From: Phoronis australis
Lineage: Eukaryota > Phoronida > Phoronidae
Direction of reading: 5' to 3'
Assembly (NCBI GenBank): GCA_002633005.1
Contig: NMRA01000272.1
Coordinates: forward strand, 62,001 to 126,000
DNA: 64,000 nt
Shown here: piece after piece, positions 56,801 to 64,000 of the stretch
Layout of the letters: each line of letters opens with the position of its first letter
Position numbering within the stretch: the first letter of the stretch is position 1
Made by a program: the position numbers and the translations under genes
The notes under the pieces: generated by a model
Told to the model about the DNA's origin: nothing
Seen by the model: the letters and a program-made list of their open reading frames with translations, nothing else
The model's database searches: none

Positions 56801-57500
56801 TTGGTTCTGATCTGTATCCGACAAATTTTGAGACCTGCGCTCACCGATTAAAAAATGGAAAAATGCCCGTCAGTACCAATCTCCGCTAAAGCATTGTGTT
56901 TTTTTTTTGAAAATCTGCACAAAAGCCGGCAGGCCAAGCAAGCTCAAGAAATCCCGCATCAGTTTTACCCGTCTTGGGTGAATTTTCGTGCTTGAAGAAG
57001 TGAACAACTAAAATATACAGCGCCACGAACTCCGCTGAAACATACTACAACCACCCATGCATTTTTTAACTTATCTTTTGTTGAACCGGGCATCTACACT
57101 TTATGAGAGTGACATAGGAGTTACATGGAGTTGAACCAATAACCTGGACAATGTTTCGCGACTAATTTATGATAATAACCATGTAGCCAGATAACTTTAT
57201 CAGAAATTCTTATCAGCAACAACCTATATCCTTCCCGGCTAAGTCACAGGTTTTAAATTTTGCTAGCCGGTAGCCTACTGCTTGCATATATACACAAGAC
57301 ACGTACTGAGCTGAAACCACTTGCAAAGATTCCCTCGTTGACGAGTTCATCACTTTTGAAATGTGTATTTTTGTGAATAATATGGTCAACCAAACCACTT
57401 TACTGGTACATTTTTGTATTGGTTCAGACACTTCAGGAAACAATGTTTACATAATCGCTGCTATCACTCTGTGCAAATAGCAACAACACGATGCGCTCAG
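53803..57500. other. Intergenic stretch upstream of ACTR6, no gene recognised
   Basis: About 3.7 kb of AT-rich sequence. A GT/CG microsatellite at 54820-54851 directly follows the N at 54819. No supported exon or complete element was seen. Confidence 0.4.
54819..54819. other. Single N beside a GT microsatellite
   Basis: The N precedes a CGTGCGTGTGTGTG run, a place where sequencing and assembly often fail. Confidence 0.7.
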
Positions 57501-57692
57501 CTGTCGACCTTTGAAATTCAACGCCGTTGCCTAGCGATGTCAACAAAGGCTGTGTTGTAATCTTTGANGTGCGCATGTGCTAGTTCCCAGTGGTGAAACT
57601 TTGGTCTGCGTTCGAGAGAACCATGAACTAAAACTCTGCATTTCATCAAGTTTTACTGAAAAGACATTAGTTTGGCTGTTTAGTTGAGGTAT
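57500..57692 (+). promoter_or_regulatory. Possible promoter and 5' UTR exon with X-box-like motif
   Basis: GTTGCCTAGCGATG at 57526-57539 resembles an RFX X-box (consensus GTTGCC-AT-GGYAAC type) in 11 of 14 positions. A short GC-richer patch follows, and a clean donor GAG|GTATGT occurs at about 57689. An untranslated first exon of a plus-strand gene would explain this. RFX X-boxes often mark ciliary genes, but this is inference. An N at 57568 interrupts the patch. Confidence 0.3.
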
Positions 57693-58930
57693 GTACATGT
57701 ACTTGGTTCTGTTGTTGAAATTACTTTGCCCCTTTTATGTATTAGTGTTCACACAAACTTCTGGTCAAATCCGTCGCGGTTGATCACTCACTCAGTCTCG
57801 ACCGGTGTGCTGGACCAGACCACTGTTGTTGGCGAAAAAAAATCAATTGTTTCTGGTATTCGAATACAGATAACCCTCCTGCAAGGTTTCTCTCTCCCTT
57901 TCCGAGGCTTGACGTATCCAAATTTGCCATTAACTAGAATTTATTCTAAATACGAATCACTTGCTCTGATTGACAGAAACACCGGGCTGAAGCACTGATT
58001 TTGTTAGCACCGAACCTGTTGATTTTATTGATTGCTTTCGATAGCTAATCAACTACGAAACAATGATTAGGGTTCGGTTGTTTTTTTAGATTCCCTTGGG
58101 TTAATTGACCTAGTTAAGTGTTGTTGGTTTACATACTTATCAGTCCCAGAAATGAGACAATATATCTTTCAGAGCTTGTTTGGCGGGCCCAGGGCTAGGG
58201 CTTGTTTTCTTCATCATGTAATGCAGGCCTATTTGTTTAATAAGTTTTTCTAATACTGCGAGTTTCTTATTGGATCTAGTGACTGCATTGCCGGTGGTAG
58301 AATTTAATCCTCTGATGAATGTTTTTTTGTCGTTTGAAGTTTAATTTTTCCTTTAACTTGGGTCTTAAAAGTGGCTATCCCATCCCCGGAATAGGGTTGC
58401 TTGGCTTTGAAAATTATGACTGTACAATCCAAAAATGAAAATTTTTCGCTCCATATGTATACCTGCTTTAAATAAGCTGAAATTGAGTGTCATTATACCT
58501 GTTACTGTTTACCTGGCTTTAAAATAATTTTTAGATGCAATTATGGTTGTATTGATTGCTATATTTTTATAATGAGTGACTTGAGAATTAGCCATTCATA
58601 TTAATACCCTATGACTGAATATCTACATGCTAAGATTTTGAAATCGGAGAACCATTCTTATAAGAAAATCATAAAAAAGGAGTTCCTCTCAGCACCGTGT
58701 CCTCAGTGCCCACTGTGTGCCCACTCCCCCCTCCCCCTGCCAGATGAATGTACACATACATATTGTGATTCACCAGGGAATCATTGCTTTCATTTCTGTA
58801 TAGGTAATAAACAATAATTTTGTTAGGCCAGGTAATTAGCGGCGGGAGTGGACTTTTTATTTTAATGTTATGATGTGTCTGAAAGTTGTGTCGCAAATTG
58901 GCGTGGCAAAGTTTGTCTTATGGGTCTGTG
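57693..58930. other. No gene recognised
   Basis: Open frames at 57684-57998 and 58611-58896 have no recognisable domain and no splice support. Confidence 0.35.
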
Positions 58931-59039
58931 TCCACTGAAAGACTATAATTGGCTAATGCCAAATCATGTGCTTGGACATTAGCTTTTGTTGCAAACCATG
59001 TTCCTGGAGTGCCATATGAAGTTATTAGATATATTTTTA

Positions 59040-59150
59040 GGGGTTGTTTTTCAATCAACTAGAGGCCTGGCAATGCAGATATGACTTGCAGTTCCAGCCT
59101 TTACGTAGAGGGCGTGCATTCTGCCGCTGCACCATCTGGTGATAATTGAG
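59040..59150 (-). mobile_element. tRNA-like SINE fragment
   Basis: On the minus strand CACCAGATGGTGCAGCGGCA, then GAATGCACGCC and GGCTGGAACTGCAAGTC resemble the A-box half and B-box half of a tRNA-derived SINE head. The part containing the A box is missing from unit 2 of the duplication. The call is tentative. Confidence 0.4.
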
Positions 59151-59827
59151 TTTCCATATTCAGTGCGAGCAGTATTTCTGTGTTCCGCAAATGCTTTAAA
59201 CTGATGCTTGCAAAGAAAATTGTTGAAAAAAATGAAATAAATATTAGCAAGGTACATTTTTAAGGGCAGGTAGAAATGATAAACATATTTATTTTTTACT
59301 TAGGCTTAACTGGAGACCATTTTTCCTTGGTAAGAGGGGTATTCTCAGGTCAACAGTTTCAATCTCCAAAAAAATTCAGGTTGAAATTTGAAATTTCAAG
59401 TCTAAAGCAAGAATTTCAGGTTAGAAAAAGTTCCTTAGATTGCTGCCAAAATTGCTGTTTTCAATTTTGTCCACCCTCAGTTAAACCCATCAGAAATCTC
59501 ACCATCCACCGATGGTTTGTGCTACTTGAATATGGAAAGCCATTCCTATTTCCAGGTCAAAACTACATGAAAGTTTGGTTAACCGAGTTCAAGTCTGGTC
59601 AAATTTCCAGATAAATTCGAGTAAAAGCAGCTGTTACGTCACATAGTATGTGTGGATTGGTTCCAAGAAGTTTTAGTAATTCTCAGCTTTGCTCGAGTAT
59701 TGATCTGTCTTGGCTAACATCACACTTTATCTTTTTGTGAATAATTTGAGTGCTTATCTATCAGAGATTGTCAAACTCAACCATATAATGAAGAAATTAA
59801 CAAACTTGAAAGAGAAATATTGACTTG

Positions 59828-60050
59828 GTGTCAGAATTACCGTAATCAAATCTCTCTTGCTACCTAAGCTAATTCATTTGTCCCTTGCTTTGCCATCGCC
59901 ATTCAGACAATCAATGAAACGCCTTGAAGAAACGTTTTTCAGGTTTGCAGTACATTTTACGATCTGTATGCAAAATGCCAGAATATATTTTGCTCTGAAG
60001 TTTTGTGGTGACTGTGTGCAAAATTTGGGATATATTTTTGATGGAAAATG
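59828..60050 (+). mobile_element. LINE ORF2 fragment in duplicate unit 1
   Basis: The frame reads RITVIKSLLLPKLIHLSLAL, then MKRLEETFFRF, the thumb-region block seen in the LINE copies at 8.9 kb (FGKITVVKSFFLPKLIHLF). It is a short, dead fragment of the same Tx1/L1-type family, repeated at 60965-61187. Confidence 0.65.
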
Positions 60051-60103
60051 AAAAATTTCAACATCATACAATCTGCAGTATAATTGTAAATAATGCAAGT
60101 TTT

Positions 60104-60104
60104 N
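60104..60104. other. Single N at the duplicate junction
   Basis: The N falls exactly between the end of unit 1 and the start of unit 2, indicating an assembly join. Confidence 0.85.
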
Positions 60105-61240
60105 TCCACTGAAAGACTATAATTGGCTAATGCCAAATCATGTGCTTGGACATTAGCTTTTGTTGCAAACCATGTTCCTGGAGTGCCATATGAAGTTATT
60201 TTAGATATATTTTTAAGGGTTGTTTTTCAATCAACCAGAGGCGTGGCAATGCAGATATGACTTGCAGTTCCAGCCTTTACGTAGAGGGCGTACATTCTGC
60301 CATATTCAGTGCGAGCAGTACTTCTGTGTTCCGCAAATGCTTTAAACTGGTGCTTACAAACGAAATTGTTGAAAAAATGAAATAAATATTAGCAAGGCAC
60401 ATTTTTAAGGGCAGGTGGAGATGATAAACATATTTATTTTTTACTTAGGCTTAACTGGAGACCAGTTTTCCTTGTTAAGAGGGGTATTCTCAGATCAACA
60501 GTTTCAATCTCCAAAAAAATTCAGGTTGAAATTTGAAATTTCAAGTCTAAAGCAAGAATTTCAGGTTAGAGAAAAGTTCCTTAGATTGCTGCCAAAATTG
60601 CTGTTTTCAATTTTGTCCACCCTCAGTCAAACCCATCAGAAATCTCACCATCCACCGATGGTTTGTGCCACTTGAATATGGAAAGCCATTCCTATTTCTT
60701 GGTCAAAACTGCATGAAAGTCTGGTTAACCGAGTTCAAGTCTGGTCAAATTTCCAGATAAATTCGAGTAAAAGCAGCTGTTACGTCGAACAGTATGTGTG
60801 GATTGGTTCCAAGAAGTTTTAGTAATTCTCAGGTTTGCTCGAGTATTGATCTGTCATGGCTAACATCACACTTTATCTTTTTGTGAATAATTTGAGTGCT
60901 TATCTATCAGAGATTGTCAAACTCAACCATATAATGACAAACTTGAAAGAGAAATATTGACTTGGTGTCAGAATTACCGTAATCAAATCTCTCTTGCTAC
61001 CTAAGCTAATTCATTTGTCCCTTGCTTTGCCATCGCCATTCAGACAATCAATGAAACGCCTTGAAGAAACGTTTTTCAGGTTTGCAGTACATTTTACGAT
61101 CTGTATGCAAAATGCCAGAATATATTTTGCTCTGAAGTTTTGTGGTGACTGTGTGCAAAATTTGGGATATATTTTTGATGGAAAATGAAAAATTTCAACA
61201 TCATACAATCTGCAGTATAATTGTAAATAATGCAAGTTTT
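60105..61240. repeat. Tandem duplicate, unit 2
   Basis: This is the near-identical copy of 58931-60103, in the same orientation, with the same start and end. Level and type of difference fit two alleles of one locus placed in series. Confidence 0.9.
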
Positions 61241-61522
61241 GTGAGTGCTAGTAAACCGATTGCCATGAGTAAGTGGTCTGCTCACTAACCGGAAAATGAG
61301 GCCTCTTCTGGGAATCCTGAGATATTGTGAATGAAAATTGTGGGGCATATGTTTTTTGTTTTGGTTTTCCTATATATATTTTTCGGAGTTTACAAAGACT
61401 GTCGCTCGAAGCATTTCTATTTTAAATTGTTTTCATTGAAGTTGAGTCCAACAACTCAATATCTTCTGTCAAGTTGCGTGTTCGAGTTCATTGAGTATGC
61501 TTGACTTCCTACTCGTGTTCAG
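61241..61522. other. Probable intron before a candidate terminal exon
   Basis: AT-rich sequence ending in a pyrimidine-rich acceptor (CTTCCTACTCGTGTTCAG). Confidence 0.35.
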
Positions 61523-61677
61523 TAAGAAGTGGTGGTGGATATACAGCAGTTGGTGCCAAAGCTGAGCTGCCAGGCAGCAGTCTCAGCAAGGCTGAATTTG
61601 GAGACAGAATTTGGACATTGGAGAATCATCTTTCAATTCCTTTCAAAAAGCGAGACAGCTTACGATCGTATAAATGA
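61523..61677 (+). CDS. Candidate terminal exon of an unknown plus-strand gene
   Basis: After a good acceptor the phase-1 frame is open for 50 codons to a TGA. It reads RSGGGYTAVGAKAELPGSSL, then KAEFGDRIWTLENHLSIPFK, and ends in a basic KKRDSLRSYK tail. The other frames give a second open reading of similar length, so frame choice is not certain. Composition is more GC-rich than the flanks and the tail looks like a cytoplasmic C-terminus, but I do not recognise the family. It could be the end of the gene whose promoter may lie near 57.5 kb. Confidence 0.4.
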
Positions 61678-61761
61678 GGGTTGTGACCGTTATCTCGATT
61701 CAGGAGAATAACAAAAAACACCTTGAGTTCAAGATCACCTCATTTATTCTGTAGTATCTAT

Positions 61762-62182
61762 AGTGCCGTTTACACTTCAAAAGTTGACACGGATCAGCTG
61801 ACATGGAACGAGTTGTTCCAGTGTGTAAACGGGACTGACACGGAGCAAATTGACACCGCGGTGACAAATTTTGCCACCATTTGTGAGGTAGAGCAATTTG
61901 CGCCCGAACATCTTGCTCCGTGTCAATTATATGTTTAAACGCGAAACTGGGGCAAGGCGGAAAGGATCATCTCTACTGCGCTTGCATAATGACCTACGTA
62001 CGGGTTCTTTGTCTCTGTAACTCTCATCATTTGTAAACCTGCGCATGTGCGATCCAGTCTCTCCAGCCTGCAATTTCCATCTTGTCACGGTTAGTGAGTT
62101 GTGTGTGTAAACGGCCGCTTGACACGGAGCAATTTGATCCGTGTCAAGCTGCCGCGCCAAAAGTTGATGTCTAAACGGGACT
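61762..62182. mobile_element. 421-bp MITE with AGTSCCGTTTA ends and TAT flanks
   Basis: The left end AGTGCCGTTTACACTTCAA and the right end, inverted, AGTCCCGTTTAGACATCAAC match in most positions. TAT lies outside both ends (61759-61761 and 62183-62185), compatible with a 3-base target duplication. GACACGGAGCAA-like blocks recur internally on both strands. There is no coding content. It would lie in the 3' UTR or flank of the candidate exon at 61523. Confidence 0.7.
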
Positions 62183-63255
62183 TATGCCCTGATGTTAATC
62201 TCACTCAGTTGTCATAGCAACGACATGAAGTAAAATGCTGGGTAGCACATAACTTCACCCTTATAATTCTTTGTTGCTGGACCCAAGTTTTTTCAGCATT
62301 TGTGAGTGGTTTTGAATTATTTGGAATTGAAACCATACCAGATTTTATGAGTTTTGACAAAGTTTTGATTTTTTCAACAAAATATTTAGTTTTAATGGAA
62401 AATTATGTAGAATTTGATTTTACTTGAATGTTTGTTGTATTAATTCCCAAAATCGTGTCCAGCAATTTTAAACCCTAATGTGTCTAAAACTGATTGAAAC
62501 GAACATGGTTTTAATTTTTACTAGTAGTGTTTGAAAACTCCCATTCACGTGCCACTGGTGTGCTCTGTTTAACGATATTTTGAGTAAAATATTTGTTTTG
62601 TCTCCATTCCTGATCAACCATTTTTGCTGCAGTTTCAACATATTTCTCAAGTTCAAGTCATGCTTACTACATTACCATAAAGAGCTAGTGGACTGATCCA
62701 TTTTCAAATAACCTGTATCAACACTTGTATTGCATTTCGTTCAATGAATTTGCAAAAAACTAATATTAGAAGGTCTATTTTGTGAGATTACAGGGCTTGT
62801 TTACCTGTTAACTAAGGTGAAATGTAGCTTTAGGTGCTGTTTCTCTGGCAAATAATTTCTATGAAAAAATAGAAAGTGACATGAAGGGATCAGCAAAGGG
62901 CCCGCGTCTTGGCTCTGCATTCCCATGGAGCTAACACACTATCCGACTCTGTTGACCACAGTCTGTGTTGGTCATTTGTGTTTGTCCAATAGAAGTGTGT
63001 GCTGAACCAAGATGTGCCAGGCTCTAGTGTTGCTTGGATACAGTAGAAAATACACTCCAGGGAATCAGTTATAAATTTAAAAAAGTCTTTCAAAGTTAAT
63101 CAAGGATATGTACTTCTACTAAAGATAACGTCAAAGGGACATTTCTATTTTTACGGCAAAAAATGCATTTTTGGAATTATTTTTGGACAAGATTGTCTTT
63201 TTGAAGTTGTTAGCTTTGACCAAGGCTAGGAAATAATAAAATTCATTGTTTTTTT
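62183..63255. other. No gene recognised
   Basis: AT-rich sequence without supportable exons or repeats. Confidence 0.4.
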
Positions 63256-63263
63256 GGTGATTG

Positions 63264-63419
63264 CAGTGCTGTAGTGGAGCGTAGGCGCACGTAGGCACAG
63301 CCAACCACCTTTTGGCATTTGAACGTAGCGCCTACGTACCGTAAGTTACGTTCAGTGCTCAAGGTGATACGGTGGGCTTTGGGCGCCTACTTACCTCTAA
63401 TTTTACCACTACAGTGCTG
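63264..63419. mobile_element. 156-bp hAT-like MITE
   Basis: The left terminus CAGTGCTGTAGTGG and the right terminus CCACTACAGTGCTG are inverted in 12 of 14 positions. The flanks GGTGATTG (63256-63263) and GATGATTG (63420-63427) match in 7 of 8 bases, the target-duplication length typical of hAT elements, and CAG-type ends are common in that superfamily. Inside are GTAGGCGC/GCGCCTAC inverted blocks. There is no coding content. Confidence 0.72.
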
Positions 63420-64000
63420 GATGATTGTATTAAATTTATTTCCTTTGTCTGCCAGACATTTGCTGAAATCAAGCCAGCAGAGCATTGGACTGTGACTGCA
63501 AGTGTTCCTGGTTGGAGACTTTGCTGAAGCTGTTCACAGAATATCACTTTTCTTTCAATAGTGTCACTTTAAATATTAAATTATTCACTGGAAACCATTA
63601 ACCCCGCATGCAAAGTTCAGGTGCACAGTGGAGCCTCCTGTCTAACTTGGCTGTTAATAAAATCAACATTGGCACTGAATTCTGGTCTCTTGGTTTTGTA
63701 TTTGCACAACTGAAAACTTTGATGGTTCTTCATTTATCAAGGTTACAGAAAAGTGACCCATCCATCTGCGCAAGAATTGACAGCTTTTCTTGGTGACAGA
63801 GCTTTAATTATATATCCTGTTGGTGTGAATGATCTGGGTTTCTTTTGCTTACCGAAATTAACAGACTAAATATGGTTAATGCAAGAGTTCATAGCAAAGG
63901 ACTGCAGTGCTAAAGACCTGTTGTGGGCTGAGTTTTTTCATTATTCGTTTTGTTGGCGTTTTCTTTGTCTGCTCTGCAGTAAATGTTATCTGAATAAGCA
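63420..64000. other. Window end, no gene recognised
   Basis: No domain or splice-supported exon is seen before the window ends. Confidence 0.35.

Larger units (their letters stand above)
58931..60103. repeat. Tandem duplicate, unit 1
   Basis: This unit begins TCCACTGAAAGACTATAATT and ends TAATGCAAGTTT at the N. It is almost identical to 60105-61240, differing by scattered substitutions, a 30-base segment near 59121-59150 absent from unit 2, and a 7-base indel near 59790. It contains a tRNA-like SINE fragment and a LINE fragment. Confidence 0.9.

Noticed and set aside
59276-60675. Repeated frames reading FQSPKKFRLKFEISSLKQEF
   Set aside because: Present in both duplicate units, but frame-disrupted differently in each, which argues against coding.

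Overview
The window looks like nuclear DNA from an AT-rich, repeat-dense animal genome. Exons are short with GT-AG borders, and the domains are animal ones (Ig, thrombospondin type 1, actin-related protein 6). LINEs, DNA transposons and MITEs are abundant and decayed. A marine invertebrate, perhaps a deuterostome, fits best; that is inference from the repeat types and exon style, and no lineage marker fixes it. Single N characters at 40204, 54819, 57568 and 60104 mark assembly joins or uncalled bases.

Genes. (1) A plus-strand gene runs from before the window to about 20.9 kb. It has two Ig-like exons (422-772, 1395-1718), one TSP1 exon (3314-3502) and, after a 16-kb repeat-filled gap, a terminal exon (19613-20901). 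All four are phase 1. The last exon encodes a transmembrane helix, coiled coil and a domain that reads like the stalk head (microtubule-binding domain) of dynein heavy chain. The outside resembles an UNC5-type receptor, but ZU5/death domains are replaced by a dynein-stalk-like tail. This is the most interesting item. (2) A plus-strand chain of four phase-compatible candidate exons (30029-36769) encodes a protein I do not recognise. (3) ACTR6 (ARP6) lies on the minus strand with exons 1-4 at 53473-53397, 47293-47176, 44845-44777 and 42283-42160; its later exons were not found. (4) A possible plus-strand promoter/first exon near 57.5-57.7 kb and a possible terminal exon at 61523-61677 belong to one or two unknown genes.

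Repeats. 4.7-12.3 kb is a pile of three decayed Tx1/L1-type LINE copies. 14.5-17 kb holds a minus-strand Jockey/CR1-type LINE split by a 1.6-kb terminal-inverted-repeat element whose relative sits at 40.7-41.9 kb. Two THAP-domain elements with TTAA flanks (Kolobok-like) face each other at 25.1-28.2 kb. Further elements with visible inverted ends and likely target duplications lie at 38122-38859, 43946-44622 (with a Myb/SANT-like exon), 61762-62182 and 63264-63419. A TIR element with a three-unit 305-bp array lies at 45174-47012. A 2.35-kb block at 47585-49936, bounded by 31-bp inverted arms, carries eleven copies of a 16-bp motif with a GTACGTAC core. A 1.1-kb sequence is present twice in tandem across an N at 60104, probably two unmerged haplotypes.

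How the genes work together: nothing in the window suggests an operon or shared pathway. They are independent loci embedded in repeats, and several ACTR6 introns are filled with transposon debris.
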